Shown here piece after piece: positions 7,162-14,912 of a DNA stretch of 36,554 bases. This DNA comes from Alkanophaga liquidiphilum (GTDB lineage Archaea > Halobacteriota > Syntropharchaeia > Alkanophagales > B39-G2). The translations under genes were made by a program, and so were the position numbers. The DNA is taken from assembly GCA_029259535.1 (NCBI GenBank), contig JAPHEF010000019.1, positions 1 through 36,554 on the forward strand, given 5' to 3'. Under the pieces are notes generated by a model. That model was not told the DNA's origin, did not search any database, and saw only the letters and a list, made by a program, of their open reading frames with translations. The first letter of the stretch is position 1, and the number at the start of each line of letters is the position of its first letter.

Positions 7162-7602
7162 ACGAGCGGTCGCGGTGCCGAGACGCTTGCTGATATTTTG
7201 CCTACCTCTTTAGACGTGTCCTCTACAACAGCAAACATGGATTTTCGCTTTAATCTTTAATGGGAATATTTTGGTATATCATCTCCAGATACGGGCAGGT
7301 ATATGGCGGTTGTCACGGGCGCACCTGCGGCGTCACGTAGATAACCAAGTGGGGCGATACAGTGGAAATGGTGCCCGTTCTCGTAGAGACTGCCCCCTTT
7401 TTATATTTCAAGGATAATAATTTCGTGTTCGGGCGTTTTTCGGAAAAATATCGTTTTGGATACAAATAACTCTATTATGAACGCCCACCCATCGAGAATT
7501 GTTACTGTATTTTTTACATTTTAAGTCCATGGAAGGGTATTTATTACAGTAATAATTTTTTATTTATTGCTTCTTTAGGAGGCTGCATGGGGGGAGAATC
7601 TC
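7162..7602. other. Intergenic region upstream of the second ftsZ
   Basis: 441 bases with no supported gene. The second half is A+T rich and contains several TATA-like stretches, including one around 7540-7570 close to the ftsZ start. A short GTG frame near 7370-7475 (about 35 codons) has no recognisable content. No repeats matching the hairpin elements were seen. Confidence 0.4.
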
Positions 7603-8703
7603 TTGATAAACGAGTTGGAGATGATATTCGGGAACAGCACGAGCCGAGTTAGCGAGCCCGAAACGTCGTATTTCGGGGTCCCCCGAGTTGCGGTCGTAGG
7701 GATCGGCGGCGCCGGGAACAATACAATAAGCCGGCTTGAGGAGCTGAGGGTGGAAGGCGCGGACCGTATTGCCATAAACACCGACAAACTCCATCTCGAC
7801 AACACGAAGGCGCAAAAGAAAATACTGATAGGTAAAGCCCTGACGAGAGGTTTGGGGACGGGTGGAGAGCCTGAGATTGGAAAGAAAGCTGCAGAGATGG
7901 ATAAAAAGGTCATAGAAGAGGCGCTCCGGGGCAAGGACCTCGTGTTCGTCACGGCTGGCATGGGCGGCGGCACGGGCACCGGCGCCGCACCCATCGTGGC
8001 TGAAGTCGCCAAGGATTTTGGTGCGATAGTCGTGGCTATGGTCTCCTCGCCGTTCAGAGCCGAGCGTGCGAGGATAAAGAAGGCGCAAGACGGGGTTGAA
8101 GAGCTGAAGAAGTTTGCGGACACCGTCATTGTGCTCGACAACGAGAAGCTCTTGCAGTATGTCCCGAATTTGCCCGTCGAGGAAGCCTTTAAGGTGATGG
8201 ATCTGATAATCGCGAACACCGTGAAAGGTATAACCGAGACCATCACGCAGCCCTCGCTGATAAACCTCGACTTCGCAGACCTCAGGGCGATAATGCGGTT
8301 CAAGGGCATCGCAGTCATGCTCATCGGCGAGACGTCGAAGTCGCAGAACAAAGCCGAGGAGGTCGTCAGGGCGGCGCTCGGTCATCCGCTCCTCGACCTC
8401 GACTACCGAGGCGCTAAAGGTAGTTTGGTGCACATCACAGGCGGCCCCGACCTCACGATCAAAGAGGTTGACGATATCGTGAAGCTCTTGACGTATGAAA
8501 TAGATCCGGACGCCACGGTCATCTGGGGCGCAAGAATCAACGAGAATTATAGCGGCAGGGTCCGGGTTACCGCCATCATGACAGGCGTCGAGGAAAGCAT
8601 TGCCTACAGCAGGCGGGAAGAGGAAGAAGAGTTGGAAGTTTGCGTGCCGCCGCCGAAGAAGAGTCTCACGAGCGACGTTGAGCGGCTCATAAGGATGATT
8701 TAG
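7603..8703 (+). CDS. ftsZ: Cell division protein FtsZ (second paralogue)
   Basis: 366 aa. GTPase core with VAVVGIGGAGNNTISRLEEL at about residues 28-47, INTDKLHLD, the tubulin/FtsZ signature GMGGGTGTGAAPIVAEVA near residues 118-135, and LINLDFADLRAIM. The C-terminal tail (SRREEEEELEVCVPP and onward) is longer and more acidic than in the first paralogue and may bind a different partner. The first available start is TTG 7603, preceded by GGGGGAGAATC; an ATG at 7587 with a strong GGAGG site is in another frame. Similarity to the 3366-4424 FtsZ is clear but partial, consistent with the old FtsZ1/FtsZ2 duplication. The stop is immediately followed by the acdB start. Confidence 0.95.
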   Translation: MINELEMIFGNSTSRVSEPETSYFGVPRVAVVGIGGAGNNTISRLEELRVEGADRIAINTDKLHLDNTKAQKKILIGKALTRGLGTGGEPEIGKKAAEMDKKVIEEALRGKDLVFVTAGMGGGTGTGAAPIVAEVAKDFGAIVVAMVSSPFRAERARIKKAQDGVEELKKFADTVIVLDNEKLLQYVPNLPVEEAFKVMDLIIANTVKGITETITQPSLINLDFADLRAIMRFKGIAVMLIGETSKSQNKAEEVVRAALGHPLLDLDYRGAKGSLVHITGGPDLTIKEVDDIVKLLTYEIDPDATVIWGARINENYSGRVRVTAIMTGVEESIAYSRREEEEELEVCVPPPKKSLTSDVERLIRMI

Positions 8704-9390
8704 ATGATAAGGGAGGTAATTGGAGCGGCTCTCGGCGAGGGCAGGAAAGTCCTTAACGAGCATGAATCAAAACTGATACTTGCGGAGTGCGGCATCCCGA
8801 TAACCAGAGAGATCGTAGCGAGGACGATGGAAGAAGTCGTGGAGGCTGCCGAGGAGGTCGGCTATCCTGTCGTCCTGAAAATCTGCTCGCACGCGGTCAC
8901 GCACAAACAAGACTTCGGCGGCGTCCACATCGGCATCGAGGATGAAAAACAGCTCCTCGCAGCATACGACGCCCTGTCCGAAAGGGCAAAGGCGCAGAAC
9001 ATCACGCCCGCATTCTTAGTTCAAGAAATGGTGGAGAGTGGCGTCGAAACGCTCGTCGGCTCGAAGAAGGACGAAATTTTCGGCCCTACCATCCTCTTTG
9101 GGCTTGGTGGCATTTTTACGGAAATCCTCGAGGACATCTCACTCAGAATCTGCCCGATAGAGCGTGAAGACGCCATTGAGATGATTCAGGAAATAAAAGG
9201 CTACAAAATTCTCAAGGGCTACCGTCACATCCCGCCCGCCGACGTAGATGCGTTAATTGACGTTCTTCTCAAAGTTTCGGCACTCGTGGTCGAACACCCT
9301 GAGATTAAAGAGCTCGACATAAACCCGCTGTTCGTTCGCGAGCGGGGTAAAGGCGTGGTGGCTGCGGATTCCTTGATAATACTGGAATAA
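8704..9390 (+). CDS. acdB: Acetate/acyl-CoA ligase (ADP-forming), beta subunit
   Basis: 228 aa ATP-grasp protein, the usual length of the separate beta subunit. NEHESKLILAECGIPITRE at residues 18-36 starts the family. It also shows GYPVVLKICSHAVTHKQDFGGV, LVQEMVESGVETLVGSKKDE and FGPTILFGLGGIFTEILED, the core of ATP-grasp-5. The C-terminal LDINPLFVRERGKGVVAADS is typical. The enzyme converts acyl-CoA, ADP and phosphate to acid, CoA and ATP; it works with an alpha subunit that is not in the window. The start codon directly follows the ftsZ stop, so the two are co-transcribed. The stop abuts that of the convergent xseB gene. Acids produced by AOR are plausible partners, but no specific link is shown. 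Confidence 0.92.
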   Translation: MIREVIGAALGEGRKVLNEHESKLILAECGIPITREIVARTMEEVVEAAEEVGYPVVLKICSHAVTHKQDFGGVHIGIEDEKQLLAAYDALSERAKAQNITPAFLVQEMVESGVETLVGSKKDEIFGPTILFGLGGIFTEILEDISLRICPIEREDAIEMIQEIKGYKILKGYRHIPPADVDALIDVLLKVSALVVEHPEIKELDINPLFVRERGKGVVAADSLIILE

Positions 9391-9612
9391 TTAACCCTCT
9401 CCCTCAAATTTTTCCATTTTTATCTCTCCGCCCTCGTTCACCAACGTTTCAACTTTGTATTCTGCCTCGTCGAGCTTCTTGTTGCAAACACGGTAGAGCG
9501 TAATCCCCTCCTCGTAAAGTTTTAACGCCTCTTCTAACGGCAAGTCGCCCCGCTCTAACATCTCCACAATCTCCTCAAGCCGCCGTAATGCATCTTCGAA
9601 ACTTAGCTCCAT
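9391..9612 (-). CDS. xseB: Exodeoxyribonuclease VII small subunit
   Basis: 73 aa, matching the family's usual 60-85 aa. The sequence LSFEDALRRLEEIVEMLERG at residues 3-22 and LPLEEALKLYEEGITLYRVC is the XseB signature: two helices that wrap the XseA coiled coil. GGGGAGAG precedes the ATG. Its stop codon touches the acdB stop. It is separated by 223 bases from xseA on the same strand, which is wider than the overlap typical of bacteria. The enzyme pair degrades single-stranded DNA from both ends. Exonuclease VII is bacterial in origin and found in a minority of archaea. Confidence 0.93.
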   Translation of the reverse strand: MELSFEDALRRLEEIVEMLERGDLPLEEALKLYEEGITLYRVCNKKLDEAEYKVETLVNEGGEIKMEKFEGEG

Positions 9613-9835
9613 GCGCTCTCCCCATATCTGTTAGTCGTAACATACTTAACCGTTTAGGTATGTGGATGTGGCTCTCTCGGGAGACGACGAACTTAAAGAG
9701 CGGTGGAAAAGACCCGCGAGAGTATTGAAGGATGTTGATGAAAATATGCTCAAAGAGGATATTTAGGATTGGAAAAGCTTACTGAAAAGGAGCAAAAAGA
9801 GGTGAGAAAATCTGTTCTGGTAGCTACCTACGCCA
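9613..9835. other. Gap between xseB and xseA
   Basis: On the plus strand a short frame from GTG 9662 reads VDVALSGDDELKERWKRPAR and ends at about 9766; it is protein-like in composition but too short to call. A stretch of more lysine-rich coding-like sequence follows in another frame. It may be the decayed remains of a small gene inserted between xseA and xseB. Confidence 0.3.
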
Positions 9836-11230
9836 TTAATTTTCTCTTTTCCTCTTCCCCCTCACTTCTGACAACAGCTCTCCATCGCTCAACAATATTC
9901 TAACGGCGTCGCCGATACTCACGTCTTCGATGCTGCGCACGACTCTGCCATCGAGCCGCAGGCAGGCGCTGAAGCCCCGGCCGAACACCGCAAGCGGGCT
10001 GAGGGCGTCCAGCTTCCCGGCGATGCCCTGTAACATGCTCTTCTTCAGCTCAAGATGATGCGAAAGGATGGCGAGCAGCCTGCTTTTTAGCTCGTCCACC
10101 TGCTGCCGGTATTTGTCTATTCTTTCTGTGGGCTTCCTGAAGACTGCGCTGCGTTCCACGCTTTCCAGCCGCTTCCTGCAGACCTCAAGCTGCTTTGAGA
10201 TGCTCTGGCGAAGTCTGATTTCCAGCGTTTCTAAGCTTTTTTTCAGCTCCCGCATGTCCGGGACAACGATTTCGGCAGCTTCGGATGGCGTCGCTGCCCG
10301 GCGGTCTGCGGTGAAGTCGGCGATTGTGAAGTCAATCTCGTGCCCGACTGCTGAAATTATCGGGATTTTCGACTCGTAGATTGCGCGTGCGACAATTTCT
10401 TCGTTAAACGCCCAAAGTTCCTCAATGGAGCCCCCGCCCCGCCCCACAATCAGCACGTCTATCGGCAAAAGCGTCTCACTCACGTTGTTCATAAATTTTA
10501 TTGCGTTAGCTATTTCGAGCGACGCCTCTTCGCCTTGCACCTTCACCGGGCTTATCAAAACGTGGACGTTTGGATACCTCTTCTTTATTATCTTCAGCAT
10601 GTCCCGAATCGCAGCGCCTGTCGGCGACGTGATTATGCCGATGCGCTTTGGAAATCTTGGCAGCGGACGCTTGCGGGCGGCATCAAAAAGACCTTCGCCC
10701 TTAAGTTTTTCTTTAAGCCTCTCAAATTCGAGATATAGCTCGCCCAAACCTTCTTTTTGCAGCTCGCGCACGTAAAGCTCGTATCTGCCACGGCGCTCGT
10801 AAACACCAATGCTGCCACGGGCTATGACTTTCATGCCATCTTCGGGGATGAAACTGAGACTTACGTTGTCACGGCGGAACATCACGCATTCGAGCTCGGC
10901 GGTCTCGTCCTTAAGCGTGAAATACATATGTCCAGAGGTCGGCTGCCTGAAGTTCGAGACCTCGCCTCTGACGTAGACGTCGTTGAGAAGTTCGTCACCC
11001 TCCAGCACGTCTTTTATATACTTAGTGAGCGCCCCGACCGTGAAAATTTGAACGTCAAGGCGACGCTCCAGCGTCCCTGCTTCCGCATCGGCGGCGGGCG
11101 TCACGCCCTCACCGCTCTTGACGCTCATGCTGCCTTCAGCTTCGGAAGCTCCGAGCCTCGCAGACCGCTCCTCAGTTTCTACATCATCTTCGAAATGTAG
11201 GAAATCCGCTAATGTGTGTCTCCTTTTCAT
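9836..11230 (-). CDS. xseA: Exodeoxyribonuclease VII large subunit
   Basis: 464 aa. After a non-conserved, acidic N-terminal extension of about 55 residues comes the OB-fold DNA-binding domain (VGALTKYIKDVLEGDELLND, then VRGEVSNFRQPTSGHMYFTL). The catalytic domain begins with FPKRIGIITSPTGAAIRDML near residue 192 and includes VLIVGRGGGSIEELWAFNEE near residues 260-279 and SAVGHEIDFTIADFTADRRA. A long coiled coil follows (residues 325-415), which binds XseB. The start overlaps the thpR stop (ATGA), so thpR-xseA form one transcription unit. Complete, with no missing motif seen. Confidence 0.95.
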   Translation of the reverse strand: MKRRHTLADFLHFEDDVETEERSARLGASEAEGSMSVKSGEGVTPAADAEAGTLERRLDVQIFTVGALTKYIKDVLEGDELLNDVYVRGEVSNFRQPTSGHMYFTLKDETAELECVMFRRDNVSLSFIPEDGMKVIARGSIGVYERRGRYELYVRELQKEGLGELYLEFERLKEKLKGEGLFDAARKRPLPRFPKRIGIITSPTGAAIRDMLKIIKKRYPNVHVLISPVKVQGEEASLEIANAIKFMNNVSETLLPIDVLIVGRGGGSIEELWAFNEEIVARAIYESKIPIISAVGHEIDFTIADFTADRRAATPSEAAEIVVPDMRELKKSLETLEIRLRQSISKQLEVCRKRLESVERSAVFRKPTERIDKYRQQVDELKSRLLAILSHHLELKKSMLQGIAGKLDALSPLAVFGRGFSACLRLDGRVVRSIEDVSIGDAVRILLSDGELLSEVRGKRKREN

Positions 11231-11781
11231 CCTTCCCTGCCCAAAGTCTTGACGTGCACATCCTCGTATATTGGTCCCTTCGGCGTGAGCGTGCTCTTCT
11301 TTAGCTTCACCTCACTGACGTGCATCACCCCAAAGTCCTTATCGGAAAGCTCCTCAAGTTTCTTCAACGCGAGCTCCTTCTCCCCCCCACTTATGCTTTT
11401 CACCCTGCACAGCGTCACGTGCGGGCTCAGCGGCTCCCTTTTGAACCCTAACTTCTCAAGTTTCGCCTCAATTTCCGCATGTAAAGTGTTAAGCGCTGCA
11501 GAATCCTCGACGCCAACCCATATGACTCGTATGCGTCGTGTGTTGGGGAAGACGCCTACGCCCCGCAGCCGAAGCTCGAAAGATGCTGCTCGCACCCCAT
11601 CCAAAGCTCTTTTTAAGGCGTTCACCCTGCCCTCCGGCACCTCGCCCAGGAACTTCAACGTCAGATGCGCCTGCTCTGGCTTCACGGGCTTAACGCCTTT
11701 TAAAAACTGAAACTCCTTTTGTATTCCCGCTACTTCACCCCTTAACTCGTCAGATAGGTCAATGGCGATGAAAGACCGCAT
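11227..11781 (-). CDS. thpR: RNA 2',3'-cyclic phosphodiesterase (LigT/ThpR)
   Basis: 184 aa, 2H phosphoesterase. The two catalytic HxTx motifs are present: AHLTLKFLGE at about residues 38-47 and SPHVTLCRVK at about residues 124-133. The start MRSFIAIDLSDELRGEV is typical and is preceded by GGGGAGGTAGA. The family opens 2',3'-cyclic phosphates in RNA; the biological role in archaea may be in tRNA splicing or repair. The stop overlaps the xseA ATG by four bases. In many archaea this gene neighbours the CCA-adding enzyme; that is not so here. Confidence 0.93.
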   Translation of the reverse strand: MRSFIAIDLSDELRGEVAGIQKEFQFLKGVKPVKPEQAHLTLKFLGEVPEGRVNALKRALDGVRAASFELRLRGVGVFPNTRRIRVIWVGVEDSAALNTLHAEIEAKLEKLGFKREPLSPHVTLCRVKSISGGEKELALKKLEELSDKDFGVMHVSEVKLKKSTLTPKGPIYEDVHVKTLGREG

Positions 11782-11856
11782 TCTACCTCCCCGTTTTAAT
11801 TGGTTGCCGCAGGCAAAAAAGGTGTCGCTACCTGTTGCTATAAGCAGAAAAGAGAC

Positions 11857-11867
11857 AAAATATTTTA
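11857..11867 (+). promoter_or_regulatory. TATA-like box for the small Cys4 protein
   Basis: AAAATATTTTA is centred 27 bases before the ATG at 11889. This spacing puts the transcription start at the start codon, and no ribosome binding site is present, so a leaderless message is expected. Confidence 0.45.
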
Positions 11868-11888
11868 GAGTGATAAAAATACCCTTAA

Positions 11889-12023
11889 ATGGAAAAAGAG
11901 GACAAAGGGCGGTGTCTCAACTGCCAGATGAAGATGTATTGTTATTCCTGCCCATACAATCCCAAACGGCACAAAAGGAAAAAAAGACGGGAACAGCGCG
12001 GGCGAATGCCCCCGGGGGGATGA
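11889..12023 (+). CDS. Small basic four-cysteine protein (possible zinc ribbon)
   Basis: 44 aa, too short for ordinary gene calling. It begins MEKEDKGRCLNCQMKMYCYS and has four cysteines in a CxxC-x5-CxxC pattern (residues 9, 12, 18, 21), which fits a small zinc-binding knuckle. A run of Lys/Arg follows (KRHKRKKRREQRGR, residues 26-39), which suggests nucleic-acid or ribosome binding. A TATA-like box sits at leaderless distance. It lies between thpR (divergent) and tRNA-Asp. I do not recognise the family, and a chance frame cannot be ruled out, but the cysteine spacing plus promoter argue for a real gene. Confidence 0.5.
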   Translation: MEKEDKGRCLNCQMKMYCYSCPYNPKRHKRKKRREQRGRMPPGG

Positions 12024-12095
12024 GCCGAAAATTGCGGATGTGGTGAGGAGAGAGCATGAGTTTATTTATTAACCCACCATCAATTCTCAAACAAT

Positions 12096-12168
12096 GCCCG
12101 GGTGGTGTAGGGGCCTATCATGGAGCCCTGTCGAGGCTCCGACTCGGGTTCAAATCCCGACCCGGGCG
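12096..12168 (+). tRNA. tRNA-Asp (anticodon GUC)
   Basis: 73 nt. Acceptor GCCCGGG/CCCGGGC with discriminator G, the usual Asp identity base. The anticodon stem GAGCC/GGCTC surrounds loop CTGTCGA, anticodon GTC. T arm CGGG-TTCAAAT-CCCG. No CCA encoded and no intron. Confidence 0.95.
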
Positions 12169-12208
12169 TTGAGTAAAGTTTAAAAACAAATTTTTTAATT
12201 CTATCCTC

Positions 12209-12655
12209 ATGCCAAAGATAGAGCTTGTTTATTGGAAAGACGAAGTCGGTGGGAAGACGGAGCGGCTCGTTACTGAAGCATACCCTTACAGCTACAGCGC
12301 CGGTCCCAGGGGCGAGTGGCAGATGATTATTGCGAGCGAGGACAAAGAGGTGCAGGCGAACGATGTCATCAGCATCAAGATTGAGAAGATCGAGGTCCCG
12401 GAGCGGGCGATAATAATGCCGTGCTCGGTGATGCGGCACGCCCTTGGCTTCGTGCCCGCACTCGTCGGCGTCGGCAAGCCGAAACTCATTGAGGACAAAA
12501 GAGTTTTCGAGGAGGCGCTATTTCATCCGATAAGCAATGGGTTCGTGCGGCGGGGCGAGCTTTTAGGCGTCGTGAACGTCCTATATGCGACGATAGAGCG
12601 GAAACTCACGAAAGAAGTCGTTGAAAAATGGCTGGGTGAGCGGTTTAGGTATTGA
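12209..12655 (+). CDS. Conserved archaeal protein, possibly DUF22 family
   Basis: 148 aa soluble protein. It has a central strand-rich region (RGEWQMIIASEDKEVQANDV, then SIKIEKIEVPERAIIMPCSV, residues 34-75) and the phrase MRHALGFVPALVG. This resembles archaeal DUF22 proteins, whose function is unknown; the assignment is from memory and tentative. No signal peptide, membrane segment or metal-binding motif is seen. It follows tRNA-Asp by 40 bases; an A+T-rich TATA-like stretch (12180-12200) lies upstream and no ribosome binding site is visible. It converges with the AOR gene. Confidence 0.55.
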   Translation: MPKIELVYWKDEVGGKTERLVTEAYPYSYSAGPRGEWQMIIASEDKEVQANDVISIKIEKIEVPERAIIMPCSVMRHALGFVPALVGVGKPKLIEDKRVFEEALFHPISNGFVRRGELLGVVNVLYATIERKLTKEVVEKWLGERFRY

Positions 12656-12675
12656 TTAGCCTTTTTATATTCTTT

Positions 12676-14424
12676 TCAGCCTGTTAACTCCTTAATTTTA
12701 TGCGCGTAATAGTCCAATGACTCCTTGAAGAACTCTTCTTTTAGCATGCCGTGCGGAGTTTCCGTCTCGAATATCCTCTTCGGAAGCCTCAGTGAATCTA
12801 AGGTGAAGCCCATGTCCATTTTTAGCTTCAACTTCTCTACGTAAATCTCCCTGCCAAGCTCCCGCAGCTTCTCCTCACTCGTCTCGACGCCCAACGGCTT
12901 AAAAGCCTCAACGACGGTCTCCGGTTTATAAACGCCACGGGCGAAAAAGCACACAACTAAGCTGGAAAGCACCTGTCTCCACATCTCCTCCTTGACCAGC
13001 GAGTCCACGACCTCCCTAGGCGTCATCTCACCTTCAATTTTCTGGTCGAGGGAGTAGCCAGCGTTATCAAGGTGGCTATGTCGCAAGCCCATTAAGTAGC
13101 CAAGGTGCGTGGCATAGCCCACGTGATACCCCGGCATCTCGTTCCCGCCGAACGCCAGCGCAAACTCCTTACCGCCGTAAACGTCGGAGGTTTTCTCGAC
13201 ACCCTGCGCAAGATGCTTGTAAAAATCATTTGGTTGGTCTACCAGAAAGTCCATAGCCCTCAAATACGCATCGTGGTCGCCAAACTGCAGCTTTACCAAG
13301 GTTTCCTTTTCCGAAATTAAACCTTTTTCGAGGGCTTCCGTCGCCCACGCCAGGCAGACGCCGGTGCTCATCGCATCCAGCCCATAGACCTCCGCCCGAT
13401 GTATCAGCTTAAGAAGACAGTCACGACTGCCTATGCCGAGCATCGTGCCAAGCGCATATATCAGCTCGTAGTCGTAGGAAATCATTGTCGTTTTGTAAAA
13501 ATAGGGTGCTCCCTCGTAAGGCTCACGAAGAACGGCGATGTGAATGCAAGCGATAGGGCAGTGGCTGCAGCCGATCCGTCGCCCGAGGTTAAATTCTGCG
13601 AACGCCTCCCCACTTATTTCCTCCGCCCTCTCAAACCTCACAGCCTTCAGGTTCCTTGTCGGGAGAGCGCCGAGCTCGTTCAGCGGGTTTACGTTCACAG
13701 GCGTGCCCAACAAGTGGTATTTGTTCATCACGTCGGACTCCAGAGCCGTCCTGAAAATCTTTTCGTAAACCTTCCGGTAGCCGCCAGCGTCTGCAGGCGT
13801 ATATGAGCCACGTCCGATGACGACGAGCGCTTTTAGCTTCTTGCTCCCGAAGACCGCGCCGAGTCCAAGCCGTCCGAAGTGCCTGTATGTTTCGGTCGTG
13901 ACGCATGCATATCTCACAAGATTGTCGCCGGCACCGCCTATCCGCATGATCGTCCGCATACCCCGCCCTTTTTCACGTTCGGCTATTATCCTGCCGGCAG
14001 TCGGCGAGCTTTTTATGCCCCAGATGCCCCTGGCGTCCCTGAAATATACCTTTTCGTTGTTCACGACGACGTAGACGGGCGTCTTGCTCGTCCCTTTTAT
14101 CACTATGGCGCCATAGCCTGCGTTTGCAATGCTCGTCGCCGTCCTGCCACCGGCGTGACTCTCCCCCAGGTTCCCAGTGAGCGGACTTTTGAAGAGCGCA
14201 ACTGTCTTCGATGCTAAAGGATATGCGGGCGTGAAGGGTCCGATGGCGAAGACGATGACGTTATCCTCACCCAGAGGGTCGGCTTTGACATCTATTTCTT
14301 CCCTCAAAAGCTGGATGGCGACGCCTACGCCCCCCAGCCACTTCTCAAAGAGCTCGCTCCTGTCCTCGGCTTCGTATTTATACTTCGAAAGGTCTATTTT
14401 CAGAACTTTGGTCCTTGCCCTCAT
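12676..14424 (-). CDS. Aldehyde ferredoxin oxidoreductase family protein
   Basis: 582 aa, near the family's 600. The N-terminal cofactor domain includes FEKWLGGVGVAIQLLREE, FAIGPFTPAYPLASKTVALF, KSPLTGNLGESHAGGRTATS and GRLGLGAVFGSKKLKAL. The 4Fe-4S cysteines are CSHCPIAC near residues 292-299, with the distant fourth cysteine in SSLVVCFFARGVY near residue 496. The start at ATG 14424 overlaps the ferredoxin stop (ATGA) and follows GAGGAGGTG. The enzyme oxidises an aldehyde, or reduces an acid, with tungsten or molybdenum pterin and ferredoxin. It forms an operon with the four-cluster ferredoxin upstream, its likely electron partner. The substrate is unknown. A second AOR gene lies at the left edge. 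Confidence 0.95.
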   Translation of the reverse strand: MRARTKVLKIDLSKYKYEAEDRSELFEKWLGGVGVAIQLLREEIDVKADPLGEDNVIVFAIGPFTPAYPLASKTVALFKSPLTGNLGESHAGGRTATSIANAGYGAIVIKGTSKTPVYVVVNNEKVYFRDARGIWGIKSSPTAGRIIAEREKGRGMRTIMRIGGAGDNLVRYACVTTETYRHFGRLGLGAVFGSKKLKALVVIGRGSYTPADAGGYRKVYEKIFRTALESDVMNKYHLLGTPVNVNPLNELGALPTRNLKAVRFERAEEISGEAFAEFNLGRRIGCSHCPIACIHIAVLREPYEGAPYFYKTTMISYDYELIYALGTMLGIGSRDCLLKLIHRAEVYGLDAMSTGVCLAWATEALEKGLISEKETLVKLQFGDHDAYLRAMDFLVDQPNDFYKHLAQGVEKTSDVYGGKEFALAFGGNEMPGYHVGYATHLGYLMGLRHSHLDNAGYSLDQKIEGEMTPREVVDSLVKEEMWRQVLSSLVVCFFARGVYKPETVVEAFKPLGVETSEEKLRELGREIYVEKLKLKMDMGFTLDSLRLPKRIFETETPHGMLKEEFFKESLDYYAHKIKELTG

Positions 14425-14834
14425 GCGGGCACCTCCTCGAAAGCAAGAACACCATGCGGGCAGAACTTCGCGCAATACCCGCAATGAACACAGACCGCCG
14501 GCTTTCCATCGCTACGCTCGAAAATGGCGCCGATGTTACATGCCCTTATGCAGTTTCCACAGCCTATGCAAAGTTCCTCCTTGTAAGATACACCGCCATC
14601 CCGTCTTGGCGTTAAGGCGCCAGTAGGGCAGACTTGAACACACGGCGGCTCCTCACAAGCCCTGCAGAAAATGACGGTGGCGCCCCGCTCGAAGCCGCTC
14701 AGGCTCGTCGTCAGAATGCCGGAACGGTCTATTCCGATTTCCGGACTCTTGGCGCTCCGCCTCGCACACGCATACATGCATAACCCGCAGCCGACGCATC
14801 TCTCCAAATCCTTAATGACAAGACGTTTTGGCAT
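14421..14834 (-). CDS. Four-cluster ferredoxin-like electron-transfer subunit of AOR
   Basis: 137 aa with sixteen cysteines in four 4Fe-4S motifs: CVGCGLCMYAC, CRACEEPPCVQVCP, CIGCGNCIRAC and CVHCGYCAKFCP. This is the HycB/DmsB-type iron-sulfur subunit arrangement. The start MPKRLVIKDLERCVGCGLC at 14834 is chosen because the open frame upstream to 15002 comes from hairpin element B (14913-15120) and is not ferredoxin-like. The stop overlaps the AOR start, indicating translational coupling. The protein probably shuttles electrons between the AOR active site and a soluble carrier or membrane enzyme. No membrane anchor is seen. Confidence 0.92.
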   Translation of the reverse strand: MPKRLVIKDLERCVGCGLCMYACARRSAKSPEIGIDRSGILTTSLSGFERGATVIFCRACEEPPCVQVCPTGALTPRRDGGVSYKEELCIGCGNCIRACNIGAIFERSDGKPAVCVHCGYCAKFCPHGVLAFEEVPA

Positions 14835-14912
14835 TGCTCTCTTTTTCGCACATGGGATTAAGAAGTTACCGCTGCTCACACACATGTCCTTCTTAGAGGA
14901 TGGGAAGAAGGT

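Noticed and set aside
7370..7475. Possible 35-codon gene upstream of the second ftsZ
   Set aside because: GTG start, no ribosome binding site, no recognisable motif and too short.
7564..8763. Long 399-codon open frame antisense to the second ftsZ
   Set aside because: It is a mirror frame of a well-supported FtsZ gene and its protein has no recognisable content. High G+C third positions produce such shadows.
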